Source: Thermoplasmata archaeon
GTDB taxonomy: Archaea; Thermoplasmatota; Thermoplasmata; Thermoplasmatales; Thermoplasmataceae
DNA: 64,000 nt
Direction: 5' to 3'
NCBI GenBank assembly: GCA_015520045.1
Contig: WAQW01000003.1
Coordinates: forward strand, 1 to 64,000
Below, one piece after another: positions 19,401 to 26,245 of the stretch. Position 1 is the stretch's first letter. Each line of letters starts with the position of its first letter. The notes under the pieces are model-generated. The model saw nothing but the letters and a program-made list of their open reading frames with translations, made no database searches and was not told the DNA's origin. The position numbers were made by a program, and so were the translations under genes.

Positions 19401-19765
19401 TCCAGAAGAGTTAACTTTGCCGCCGTTATAATATTCATGAACGGAGACAGCATAAAGGCTACCATTATTATGAAAAAGTGAAAGAATGGGGTTCTTGGGT
19501 TAACTGAACCCACGGGGTAATTCAGCGCACTGTCAAAGGTGAGCCATCTGTGGTAGTGCAAGGTGTAAACAATAGACCTGAAATTGTAGAACGGATCACT
19601 ACCCCCAGATGTTGGAAAATACGATCCGTTAAACGTAGCTGGCATGGCATATATATTGGCCAGAAACAGGTACATTATGATAAGCACGGGAAGTACGACC
19701 AGTTCTGGCATCTGCTTAACTTTGCCCAGTGATTCTTTTAGTTTCATGAAAGATAAACCTAGCAT
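13466..19765 (-). CDS. aglB: giant AglB oligosaccharyltransferase with long extracellular C-terminal region
   Basis: The catalytic subunit that transfers lipid-linked glycans to asparagine in N-x-S/T sequons on the outer face of the membrane. The first part (about residues 20-520) has many transmembrane helices, an early GGSDPFYNFR acidic motif, the TIAE motif near residue 370 and then the soluble domain with WWDYG at about residues 578-582. From about residue 910 onward the protein departs from ordinary AglB. It has a carboxypeptidase-regulatory-like repeat (GAEISGRIVTKSGIPTQG) and then over 1,000 residues of beta-rich, Tyr/Asn/Ser/Thr-rich repeats full of sequons. It closes with one transmembrane helix (about 2070-2090) and a basic tail. 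At 2099 residues it is far longer than the usual 600-1,000. It is coupled to the next gene. Confidence 0.9.
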   Translation of the reverse strand: MLGLSFMKLKESLGKVKQMPELVVLPVLIIMYLFLANIYAMPATFNGSYFPTSGGSDPFYNFRSIVYTLHYHRWLTFDSALNYPVGSVNPRTPFFHFFIIMVAFMLSPFMNIITAAKLTLLEFDAVFGALLIVPVYLITKELFGKRAGMVAALLYALMPSNLSSGVLSDGRMHTPELIFAFLSIYFFQKSINSLSKERILGPFLNVKGHLPAVLSYLRKNRVGAIYAMLAGTSLGALALAWQGYAYIEAIIVIYIFVQLILNLFREKPSGYLLIVVILYFIFALTLPPYYYVNLGNASYWYMPQLYLGLVTIGFAVLVNIIGRKPWLISVSLLVVISLIGFVFIDVFYHSFITYLLSGSGYFVKSRVYRTIAEAASPPLGEYVSGFGAFQFILGLSGIAYIVYRYLKSKNESMLFIFIFSIISIYMSFAAARFNVTAAPAYAALGAGFLIFLADTVRLSDLKKRKVSIQMGIRKSIKGNIKGLHAAFVIILVLTLTIPAGSAMVNAAVPANNAGQINNQIYYSLPSFMRPVNYSQNAGQFVGTYGFYVTNDSQPLSQSLLWLGNQDRNVPLDQRPAYVSWWDYGFQELVQGKHPTVADDFQQGYEVAGQVLLAQNQSMIISLFLARDIQGSYEHNKSLTPKVFNALSYWFGYREAKNISNFVKDPLKYAYLIQEHPSIYGKYIPDISRLNAYFALVSGQLSHYYNTSTLVNAYQNIIRITGFNIKYIGLTTYGASLLPFSGNNTGIFYAPAYLTDHPSYNYEGEIVPYQYYNIFAVTQNGTYPLSQLPPGKIPVGYKIQYKPAFYNTSIYRFIFGYPPYAVGQKQGLPGINYGQNNMSLEPAWNMSHFIVEYFPIFYNPYHNARAHPHSWKVISLQQAYQYRLEKKGTVLIFPPPDQVMGFASPIVAYYPGAEISGRIVTKSGIPTQGIYVTIFDQYGVPHEYTKTNKNGYYHLVGLPGNDTVIISTGKFTKFFLTGKSVIGSFKVNITKDQANRIPTSYNATTGLPDYYIVHNYVLNNTEVSGNVHFQYEFLREVHKGQVGFFMKPIESGKIIYSNSTYGYSVTANITGGDYQIKNLPPYNYSVSVVTGGKVYKNLMHALVRVGSSTVYNVYVTYDVIYAKVMRNGLPLEGYNVSAVSPSYSTWNLTNSSGRAILWVYPGNYSVTASVLNSTSYEQNVSFSSWGLNTTANLTPEVSVRIYGRISGAVSPLTIKFFAGGSAANITKTIKVEGTEYSTVIPEGLYTVYASSGDGVFMKTVFLDQGTSLNITLTQGYNVTVHSKVEGLTSYSQVFEITSNSAILRTGLLTSHNYSIVLTRGQYYFSAYASSVGNIYFGFNGRYVASNTSLTVSMQINPSNISVRSFDASISSVYNSQSELSGPVSILYYSNYPVYFSPSIRGVSLLYYQGLDRSLFSIKVYYPGYSPMLIKSVETAVSAGLHPVMVNVTFKASPELAGGIVKFTGAHTYTGQINLGIAHFKVQSGIYRISVQSGNMYVNMSRPVVSVPSVKSITFTPVYTPVVSIKVPDAKLQLYNARGEEVNPSMLIPGNYTMYAVKGSLVNISYAYVNHNTTLSPVFSQGYSITLENNLSLFGGYYNVISGRMIINVTSAHLVLPAGDYTVTYHNTITGSKGDFKIFGSVEVSITQATIIRVNVIKLNVSSVIRGSINAPAGSEVTLFTPGGVVVNSTLVNAYGGYSIGAPEGNYVLYAKSVSGGKAYLTTKKVSAFRNYSYNITMMNASLVYVNTALNGKLIYTNVTLLSGNLSFTFNSSRRSLILPDGSYEFTAKRSVSFDNYSGAKILVNYSSSVQVLLAGKTTYVNLNLQKVSIYSFNVTLKSTVRDVYPGSTVDYNFSLRNTGNSNVTVNLDSGNYTWKMNFTNSIFHLMPGQTVNDSVTITLPENIPAGYKEAPIAVHYGIKGKFMGYLKVKVKPVYNLSLNLESSVAIANGTLFEVPVNITNTGNAAIRLNLSLNSTGVYYYGWNASLVLNASPVNHVYVQYHSYVIVYVLFTPSNVTNRHVAGGSVILNVSGPSNISKSISIHAIYPSSPQVSPYPSGVGIISNYTGNPYGNLIIGVILIVVSVLVGLIVSGSRSKKRGGR

Positions 19766-19979
19766 CTGCGTACTACCGGTCAGCTAAATGTAATCTCCAT
19801 ATAAAAAACTACTTAGATGGTGTTCAAGCACGAAAAAAATAAGCAATAAATCCATCGCTCCGTCGGATAGGCAGATCCATACGAATGATAGGAGATCAAA
19901 TTAACACATTGATGAACTCGCTCACCGTGAGATGCAGTATTGAACGCACCTCTTAAACGAATACATAATCAATTGGTTT
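19766..19979. other. aglB promoter region
   Basis: Non-coding. On the minus strand a TTTTTTATATGG box at about 19798-19809 lies a short distance before the aglB ATG at 19765, leaving a leader of about ten bases. A second in-frame ATG is at 19747. Nothing else was recognised. Confidence 0.4.
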
Positions 19980-20492
19980 TTATCTGAAGCGTATTTCATC
20001 ACTGTCACTGTCGTAATCAAGAATGCGGGCATAGCGCCCCCATCCAATGATGATGTCAAAGGTTCTCCTCTCGTTGTCGGAAGGAAAATAATTATGTATG
20101 AAGTTCTGAAGCCACTCTTTCTCCACCGATTTGTCCTGCAATTTTTGTAACTCATGAAGAAGAGTTTTGAAAGGTTCTATATGTAGTATTCTCTCCCTGA
20201 CAATATCTCTCCTCTTTTCCACATCCGCCTTTAAAAATTCCCTGCCCAGGGAGGTTACAAAAACGTCTCCGTTGTCAACCTCGATAAGGCCGAGAGATTC
20301 AGCGTCCTGCAGCAGATTAAGAAGGGTGACCCGTTCCTCATCAAGCTGATCATCCAGCCTCGCTATGTCCAGAGGTTCGTTGAAATCCTCCAGAATCTCC
20401 ATCAGTCCGATAAGATCACCAACTCGCCTTGTTTCTAGCATTCTTTTTGTTTCCCAGCTGTGAATATCTATACGCATATAATTTTTATGCAT
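19980..20492 (-). CDS. stand-alone AAA-associated (ABC nitrate-type ATPase C-terminal) domain protein
   Basis: The 170-residue product matches the AAA-associated C-terminal domain normally fused after the ATPase of nitrate/sulfonate/bicarbonate ABC transporters. It opens with LIGLMEILEDFNEPLDIARL (winged-helix-like), then VFVTSLGREFLKADVEKRR, and ends with the characteristic IIIGWGRYARILDYD. No ATPase domain is present. It is divergent from a gene that fuses an HTH to a sulfonate/nitrate-type binding domain, with 14 bases between the starts. A regulatory rather than a transport role is likely. The start is ambiguous between ATG 20492 and ATG 20477. Confidence 0.75.
   Translation of the reverse strand: MHKNYMRIDIHSWETKRMLETRRVGDLIGLMEILEDFNEPLDIARLDDQLDEERVTLLNLLQDAESLGLIEVDNGDVFVTSLGREFLKADVEKRRDIVRERILHIEPFKTLLHELQKLQDKSVEKEWLQNFIHNYFPSDNERRTFDIIIGWGRYARILDYDSDSDEIRFR
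20474..20490. promoter_or_regulatory. inverted repeat and box A in the divergent promoter
   Basis: GCATA-TAATTTT-TATGC has perfect five-base arms and contains a TATA-like core centred about 26 bases before the GTG of the HTH-binding-domain gene at 20507. It lies at the 5' end of the opposite gene. It is a plausible operator for the divergent regulator. Confidence 0.4.
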
Positions 20493-20506
20493 GAAATGAT
20501 CTCTAG

Positions 20507-21523
20507 GTGTTGAAAAATCTGAAGCTGCAGTTAATGAACATACTCCAGGTGAGGAAAGAGAGTGGTGCGTGGCAGACGGAACTCGAAAGCCTTTCGGGAT
20601 ACTCCAAATCGCATCTTTCAGAAACGCTAAAAGTCCTTGAATCCAACAAACAGATCGTCCGAAAAAAGGAAGGAAATCTGCTTCTGCATGTCTGGAGTTC
20701 AGATTTTTTTCCCGGTCACCAGGAAGACCTGTTCAGAGTTGGTATTCTGAGATCTACCGAATACATACCGTATCTGCTGAGCCTTACCGGAATCCTTTCT
20801 CAGAGGGGCATAAAGATGAGGATAAGGGTTTTCGATTCTTCCATCGACATTTTGAAATCACTTCTTCTTGGATCTCTTGAGGTGGCACTGGCCCCATTCT
20901 TGACCCAGCTCATCTATGCTTCTCTGAATCCACAGGTCAGGTTCCTCCACGCCATAGCCTCAGGTGGATCGGCAATATACCAGAACAGGATCTCAACCAG
21001 CAAGGTCTGCATGGGAAGTGAGATATCCACCATGAGTCTTCTCATCAAGAAGTTTCTCACCTATAACGAGGAAATACAGTATCTACCTTACAGGACCCCC
21101 CGTGAGGGTATAAGGTCAATTGTTGAAGGCAGGGCAGGATACGTGGCTCTTTGGGAACCTTATTGCCAGATACTGAGCAAGGAAGAGAACATATCTCCCA
21201 TTTTACAATACGGCGATATGCTTGGGGAAACACCCTGCTGCATAGCATCGACCACCACAGAATCCAGAGAAATTCATGGCCAGATCCTTGAAGAGGCAAG
21301 GCAGGAATATTCATCCATAGAGGTGAACAAGATTCCGAGCCTGACTGATTTCAACAAATTTTCGGAGATGCTGTTCGGTGATGTTGAAATGGAGGATGTG
21401 AAGAGATCCCTGTCTTCATATCATTTTTCCCCCGATCTAACGGAAGAGGATATTCTCCAAGTTTCAGAGGAAGCGGGTCTTATGATACCAAGGCACAGAA
21501 TAATTTCGTGGCTGAGAAAATAA
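20507..21523 (+). CDS. HTH regulator fused to an SsuA/NMT1-like solute-binding domain
   Basis: A 338-residue protein without signal peptide or membrane segment, so cytoplasmic. Residues 1-65 form a winged helix (WQTELESLSGYSKSHLSETLKVLESNKQIVRKKEG). Residues about 75-330 resemble the periplasmic binding proteins of nitrate/sulfonate/thiamine-precursor transporters (VGILRSTEYIPYLL, SLEVALAPFLTQLI, GRAGYVALWEPY). The binding fold is thus probably used as an intracellular sensor for an oxyanion, sulfonate or pyrimidine-like ligand. The GTG start is leaderless by box A position. It pairs divergently with the AAA-associated domain protein, another part of the same transporter class. No permease or ATPase is adjacent. 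Confidence 0.75.
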   Translation: MLKNLKLQLMNILQVRKESGAWQTELESLSGYSKSHLSETLKVLESNKQIVRKKEGNLLLHVWSSDFFPGHQEDLFRVGILRSTEYIPYLLSLTGILSQRGIKMRIRVFDSSIDILKSLLLGSLEVALAPFLTQLIYASLNPQVRFLHAIASGGSAIYQNRISTSKVCMGSEISTMSLLIKKFLTYNEEIQYLPYRTPREGIRSIVEGRAGYVALWEPYCQILSKEENISPILQYGDMLGETPCCIASTTTESREIHGQILEEARQEYSSIEVNKIPSLTDFNKFSEMLFGDVEMEDVKRSLSSYHFSPDLTEEDILQVSEEAGLMIPRHRIISWLRK

Positions 21524-21524
21524 A

Positions 21525-21881
21525 CTAACGGCGGATAGCTACGCAGTAATGCCTTCTTCTCGCGTCTTGCAGGCAAACCTTAATATCGATCAGCCCCGAC
21601 ATTCTGAGTCTTCTCAGCGCGAAGAATACCGTTCTCCTTGGCAATTGGCTTTTCGCGATCAAAGCGCTCAGATCTATTATCCCCTCATTCCTGATGATCT
21701 CGAGAATCAAGAGCGAAGAAGGGGGAAGGGAGATCTCCAGCTGTTCCATAATAAACGACGCGGATTTACTATTTATCAGGTTTGTATCGAAAGCTGAGAT
21801 TTTGTTACACATAGCTTTATTTTGAATCATATATGGTTGAAGTTCAGTACTCATCATATGGAAATCTTTCAGTTTATGCAT
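21525..21881 (-). CDS. small winged-helix DNA-binding protein
   Basis: A 118-residue protein whose C-terminal 70 residues form a MarR/PadR-like winged helix (LILEIIRNEGIIDLSALIAKSQLPRRTVFFALRRLRMSG). It ends in a basic segment (DARRRHYCVAIRR). The true start may be internal, for example at MEQLEISLPP, because the first 45 residues look unstructured. It is convergent with the HTH-binding-domain gene with one base between stops. Target unknown. Confidence 0.6.
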   Translation of the reverse strand: MHKLKDFHMMSTELQPYMIQNKAMCNKISAFDTNLINSKSASFIMEQLEISLPPSSLLILEIIRNEGIIDLSALIAKSQLPRRTVFFALRRLRMSGLIDIKVCLQDARRRHYCVAIRR

Positions 21882-22097
21882 CTTCTTCTGATTTGTGAGA
21901 GGATCGCTGCGAAAAACCTGGAATTCCCACCTATGAAGAAGTATTGAATAACTCCTTTTAAATCACGGGGGACGATACATCAGTGTGCTCTGATCGTTTC
22001 CTAAAAGCTACCCATAAAAAAGGAGAGCATTTCATTTTCGCATAACGGTTAAAGCGCTGACGCAAATTATTTTAATACAATGTAAGATTCCACCACC

Positions 22098-22949
22098 ATG
22101 CCCCTGAAGGTTAAGGAATTCATGACAAAAGACCCAATAAGTCACGTTGTTCCCAGCCCCATCAATGAGATCGTCTCAATTCTAATAAAGAACAACATAA
22201 CCGGCATTCCGCTACGAAACCAGGACGGAAAGTACGTCGGTATGGTAAGCAGGAAAGACATCTTCAAAAATCCGGAAGAGACCCAGCTGGCTATGGTTAT
22301 GAGAAAATCAGAGCCCGTGAATGAGAACGACTCAATAGAGGACGCAGCCAAGATAATCGTTTCTCAGGGGCACAGGCACATCACGGTTGTTAATGATGAC
22401 AACGAGATAGTTGGTATACTCACTCCACAGAATTTTCTTTCCTTTGTTAGGGAAAAATTCGGTACCATTCCGGTGGATAGATTCTCATCAAAATTTGTAT
22501 ATCCTGTGTGGAACAAAACGCCCCTTCCCGTGTTCTACCATATCATTCAGATAACGTCTCTATATGCTTTCCCCGTTATAGACAGAGATGGTAAGCTGAT
22601 AGGAATTGTTACTGACCGGGACATCTTTGACAACATAGACCTTAGAACCGAGCTCATAAAATCGGAGACCGGCATGGCTGACGATGAGGATCCCTGGTCA
22701 TGGAGTGGCATAAGGAATGTTTTCTCCTATTTTGTTCAGCGTAACCGGATTTCGCTGCCCGATATTCCACTTGATGATGTAACCATCAAGAATCCATACT
22801 ATGTGGTATCCGACTCTCCCCTATCCGATGCTGTAGAGGTTATGCTCAAAGGCAACTACAACCAACTTCCCGTGCTATCCGGTGGAGGCAAACTCCGTTC
22901 CATGCTTTACGATATAGATATACTCGGTGTTTTCCTTGAAGAGTACTAA
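22098..22949 (+). CDS. protein with four CBS motifs
   Basis: 283 residues made of four CBS motifs, forming two Bateman modules that usually bind adenosine nucleotides or SAM. The repeats begin at VKEFMTKDPISHV, AMVMRKSEPVNEN, SSKFVYPVWNKTP and DVTIKNPYYVVSD. An insert with MADDEDPWSWSG separates the second and third units. No catalytic domain is attached. The gene overlaps the start of glyS by 23 bases, suggesting linked expression; any functional link to charging glycine is speculation. Confidence 0.85.
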   Translation: MPLKVKEFMTKDPISHVVPSPINEIVSILIKNNITGIPLRNQDGKYVGMVSRKDIFKNPEETQLAMVMRKSEPVNENDSIEDAAKIIVSQGHRHITVVNDDNEIVGILTPQNFLSFVREKFGTIPVDRFSSKFVYPVWNKTPLPVFYHIIQITSLYAFPVIDRDGKLIGIVTDRDIFDNIDLRTELIKSETGMADDEDPWSWSGIRNVFSYFVQRNRISLPDIPLDDVTIKNPYYVVSDSPLSDAVEVMLKGNYNQLPVLSGGGKLRSMLYDIDILGVFLEEY

Positions 22950-24408
22950 GGACGAGTTAGACAGGATTGTGGAGCTCGCCAAGAGAAGGGGTTTTTTCTG
23001 GCCATCCTTCTCAGTGTACGGTGGAGTATCCGGTTTTTACGACTATGGCCCGCTCGGTGTTTTGTTAAGAGACAATATCATAAAGATATGGAAGGAGAAG
23101 ATCCTTTCAATCGGAGGGATCTTCATAGACACTCCCAATATCTCACCGGAGGAGGTTTTTCAGGCCTCCGGACATCTTGAGAGGTTTTATGATCTCGCCG
23201 CTGTATGTGCGTCTTGTGGGAGTAAGTTTAAAGTTGAAACGCTTCTGCAGGATAATGGTATTGACGAAAGTAGATATGGTGAGTTTACAACCGCGGAATC
23301 GTTAAATGAAAACAACATAAGGTGCCCAAGGTGTGGATCGAAGTTCAGGGAGACTACAAATCTTTCTCTTATGTTCGAATTGCTCAGCAGATACGGTGAT
23401 CGGGGAAATCTTTATCTTAGACCTGAGACCGCTCAGGGAGTTTTTGTTAATTTCAGAAATCTCCTGAACTTTAACAGAGATAAACTACCAATAATAGCGG
23501 CGCAGCTCGGTAAAGGTTTCAGGAATGAAATTGCTCCTCGCCAGGCCCTCTTAAGACTTAGGGAATTCTATATGGGGGAGGTGGAGGTGTACCTCAGCAA
23601 TGATCAAAATTTTCAGCCGGAATCTAAGATGAAGCTAAAGCTTTTGCCAAGAGATGGTGTCACCCGTTTTCTCTCTCCGGCTTCTGCAGTTCAACAGAAG
23701 ATCATAAGGGATCCCAACATGGCATATTTCATTGAAATTGTATATCAAATCCTCCTGGATGTTGGGATCTCACCAGAAAGAATCAGATTCAGGCAGCATA
23801 GAGAAGATGAACTATCTCATTATTCCTCTGATTGCTGGGACGCGGAAGTAACCATTTCGGGTGAATGGGTAGAGGTTGTTGGTGTAGCTGACAGGGGCAC
23901 CTATGATCTGACGAGACATCAGAAATATTCCGGTTTCGACCTCACCTCAAAGGATCGACAGGGTAAAAAATTCATCCCGAGGGTAATAGAGCCATCGTTT
24001 GGATTTGATCGGATTCTTCTGGCGTCAATGATCTCATCTTACAGCGAGAGGAAGAAGGGCTACAAGGTTCTAAGCCTACCCAAGAGAGTTTCACCTTACA
24101 GCGCTGCAATATTACCCCTACTCAGAAAGGATGGTCTCAGAGAATGGGCGCTTAACCTTTACAGTAAATACAAACGCGTGGATCCATATGCTACCTTTGA
24201 TGAAAGCGGCTCCATAGGGAGGAGATATGCAAGGCAGGATGAGATAGGAACGCCCTACTGCGTAACCGTGGATTATGATACACTTAACAACGGTACCGTT
24301 ACCGTGCGTGACAGGGACTCCACGAAACAGATCAGAATTAAATCAGAGATCCTTCTCAGGGATGGTGGCATTTTAACAGCCTCAAAAGAATTCGATTTCA
24401 CCGGATGA
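22927..24408 (+). CDS. glyS: glycyl-tRNA synthetase
   Basis: A class II aminoacyl-tRNA synthetase of the alpha2 archaeal/eukaryotic type that charges tRNA-Gly. Seen are the N-terminal RRGFFWPSFSVYGGVSGFYDYGPLG, the zinc knuckle CASCGSKF...CPRCGSKF (about residues 92-138), motif 2 (GKGFRNEIAPR), motif 3 with IEPSFGFDRILL and a C-terminal anticodon-binding domain. At 493 residues it is normal for compact archaeal GlyRS. The start is GTG 22927 or TTG 22936; both lie inside the 3' end of the CBS gene. Confidence 0.95.
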   Translation: MFSLKSTKDELDRIVELAKRRGFFWPSFSVYGGVSGFYDYGPLGVLLRDNIIKIWKEKILSIGGIFIDTPNISPEEVFQASGHLERFYDLAAVCASCGSKFKVETLLQDNGIDESRYGEFTTAESLNENNIRCPRCGSKFRETTNLSLMFELLSRYGDRGNLYLRPETAQGVFVNFRNLLNFNRDKLPIIAAQLGKGFRNEIAPRQALLRLREFYMGEVEVYLSNDQNFQPESKMKLKLLPRDGVTRFLSPASAVQQKIIRDPNMAYFIEIVYQILLDVGISPERIRFRQHREDELSHYSSDCWDAEVTISGEWVEVVGVADRGTYDLTRHQKYSGFDLTSKDRQGKKFIPRVIEPSFGFDRILLASMISSYSERKKGYKVLSLPKRVSPYSAAILPLLRKDGLREWALNLYSKYKRVDPYATFDESGSIGRRYARQDEIGTPYCVTVDYDTLNNGTVTVRDRDSTKQIRIKSEILLRDGGILTASKEFDFTG

Positions 24409-24601
24409 TGTGGATTATCCTTGCAGGGCAGAGAGCTTCAGCAAGCAGGGCATCTTTTAGCTGTTCTTCCTCCACATGATCTGATGCGGGAGATGCTTTA
24501 CCATCCCTATCCATGTGCCAGAAATCCGGATCTATGGCGGTACAAACAGCATCTCCAAGGCATTCTTCTCTCCTGTAAACGATCCTGTATCTATGACTCA
24601 T
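24398..24601 (-). CDS. single-cluster ferredoxin with CxxDxxC motif
   Basis: A 67-residue ferredoxin. Cluster ligands are C14, D17, C20 and a distal C58 (ECLGDAVC and EALCPARI). The aspartate in place of the second cysteine is known from Pyrococcus-type ferredoxins, where the cluster converts between [3Fe-4S] and [4Fe-4S]. I use ATG 24601, which overlaps the iscU-like gene by 11 bases; the longer track ORF has an unlikely N-terminus. As the last gene of the suf operon it may donate electrons for cluster assembly. It overlaps the convergent glyS end by 11 bases. Confidence 0.8.
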   Translation of the reverse strand: MSHRYRIVYRREECLGDAVCTAIDPDFWHMDRDGKASPASDHVEEEQLKDALLAEALCPARIIHIIR

Positions 24602-24977
24602 CCCGCTTTCCACCTGCAATCTTCTTGAGTGCGTTGAGTGATAACAACGCACATTTCTCCCTGACAGGACCAAGGTAGATACCCAGACTCTTTAAAAATA
24701 CTTCTTCCCTTATCTGCTCAACCTCGTGGATCTCCATACCCTTGACCCTTTCTGTGAGGATGGATGCGGCAGCCATGCTAACAGAACACCCTCTCCCTAT
24801 GAATTTGATATCCTCTATCCGGGAATTTCGGATATTTACCGTAAAGTGAAGTGCATCCCCGCAGACGGGGTTATACTCGGTGATTGCGGACGTTGGATGT
24901 TCGATCCTTCCGTAATTTCGCGGATTTCTGTAATGATCCAGGATCATTTCTTCGAAGCCCTCATTTCCCACATTCAC
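24591..24977 (-). CDS. sufU: IscU/SufU-type Fe-S scaffold protein
   Basis: Scaffold on which Fe-S clusters are built. The three conserved cysteines are C39 (NPVCGD), C64 (GRGCSVS) and C109 (EKCALLSL), with the stabilising D41. The 128-residue length is normal. The position directly after sufS in a sufCBDS cluster supports the SufU-like role; the short insertion region cannot decide between an IscU-type scaffold and a SufU-type sulfur acceptor. It overlaps sufS by four bases. Confidence 0.88.
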   Translation of the reverse strand: MNVGNEGFEEMILDHYRNPRNYGRIEHPTSAITEYNPVCGDALHFTVNIRNSRIEDIKFIGRGCSVSMAAASILTERVKGMEIHEVEQIREEVFLKSLGIYLGPVREKCALLSLNALKKIAGGKRDES

Positions 24978-26239
24978 AACCCCCTAGAAATTTCAAGAAG
25001 AGCTGACATGAACAGATCAACATCGCTCTTTCCATTGTATATGTAAAATGAGGCTCTTGCCGTCGCAGCGAGTCCGAGCAACCCCATCAACGGCATAGCA
25101 CAGTGATGACCAGATCTTACCGCTATTCCCCTTTTGTTGAGTTCAGCAGCAATGTCGTGGGGATGAATGGCCCCTCGGGCCAGTGTGCTGTCCTCAGAAA
25201 GATCATCGACACTGAACGATGGCTGGTTACCTATGTTGAAGGCGTAAACTCCTCCTCTGTGCGTAACATCCCTTGGACCGTAGGATCTCAGATTTCTTAT
25301 TGACATTTCATCTTCCAGATTGAGGATATGCTGCATAAGATCCATCTCATGCTTCTTAACGTTCTGCATTCCGAGTCTCCGCAGATAGTTAACAGCAGCG
25401 GAGAGCCCTACCGCACCCTCAACATTTGGCGTTCCGGCTTCAAATTTTAACGGAACATCCGCGTAGGTAGAAGATTCATATGTGACGGTTCTGATCATCT
25501 CACCGCCCCCCATGAATGGTATCAATTCATCGAGAGCTTCAGGTTTCCCGGCAAGGCCTCCAATCCCTGAGGGGCCCAACATCTTGTGACCAGAAAATGC
25601 ATAAAAATCGCAGCCTATTTCATCAACATTCACGGGCATGTGGGGAACAGCCTGCGCCCCGTCAACGATGCTGACAATACCGTTGTCCCTGGCATAGGAG
25701 CATAGCTCTTTCACAGGATTTATACTTCCAAGAACGTTGGATACGTGGGAAACAGAGAGAATCTTTGTTCTTCTGTTGATCTTCGATACAAGATCATCAA
25801 CATCCAGCAAACCTGACTCTGTCAGCTTTGCGTACCTTATTCTCACCCCCTTACTCTGAAGAAACTGCCACGGTACGATGTTGGAATGATGTTCCATCTC
25901 TGTCAGGAGTATCTCATCTCCGCTCTCGAGACGGGTTCCCAGAGAATAGCTCAGAAGATTAAGTGCCTCAGTTGTATTCCGCACAAAAACCAGAGATGAG
26001 GCATCTCTGAGACCAACGAATCTTGCAATGTTCTCCCTCGCCTTCTCGTACATGTCTGTGGCCTCTTCACTGAGTGTGTAAATCCCCCTGTGGACATTGC
26101 TATAATGGTTCTCATAGTAATCTATCACAGCCTCTATAACCTGTTTCGGTTTCTGTGTTGTCGCTGCATTGTCCAGGTACACCACATCTCTTCTGCTGAG
26201 AAGAGGGAAGTCTTTTTTCACTTCCTCCGAATCAAACAT
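24974..26239 (-). CDS. sufS: cysteine desulfurase SufS
   Basis: A PLP enzyme that removes sulfur from cysteine as a persulfide and passes it to the SufBCD/SufU system. The PLP lysine lies in SGHKMLGPSG, the catalytic cysteine in RSGHHCAMPLM, and the N-terminal YLDNAATTQKP is typical of the group II SufS/CsdA branch. Length is 421 residues. It lies six bases after sufD in the suf operon. Confidence 0.94.
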   Translation of the reverse strand: MFDSEEVKKDFPLLSRRDVVYLDNAATTQKPKQVIEAVIDYYENHYSNVHRGIYTLSEEATDMYEKARENIARFVGLRDASSLVFVRNTTEALNLLSYSLGTRLESGDEILLTEMEHHSNIVPWQFLQSKGVRIRYAKLTESGLLDVDDLVSKINRRTKILSVSHVSNVLGSINPVKELCSYARDNGIVSIVDGAQAVPHMPVNVDEIGCDFYAFSGHKMLGPSGIGGLAGKPEALDELIPFMGGGEMIRTVTYESSTYADVPLKFEAGTPNVEGAVGLSAAVNYLRRLGMQNVKKHEMDLMQHILNLEDEMSIRNLRSYGPRDVTHRGGVYAFNIGNQPSFSVDDLSEDSTLARGAIHPHDIAAELNKRGIAVRSGHHCAMPLMGLLGLAATARASFYIYNGKSDVDLFMSALLEISRGL

Positions 26240-26245
26240 GCTCCC

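Noticed and set aside
22098-24408. Regulatory link between the CBS protein and glycyl-tRNA synthetase
   Set aside because: The 23-base overlap alone is common in compact archaeal genomes and does not show a functional link.
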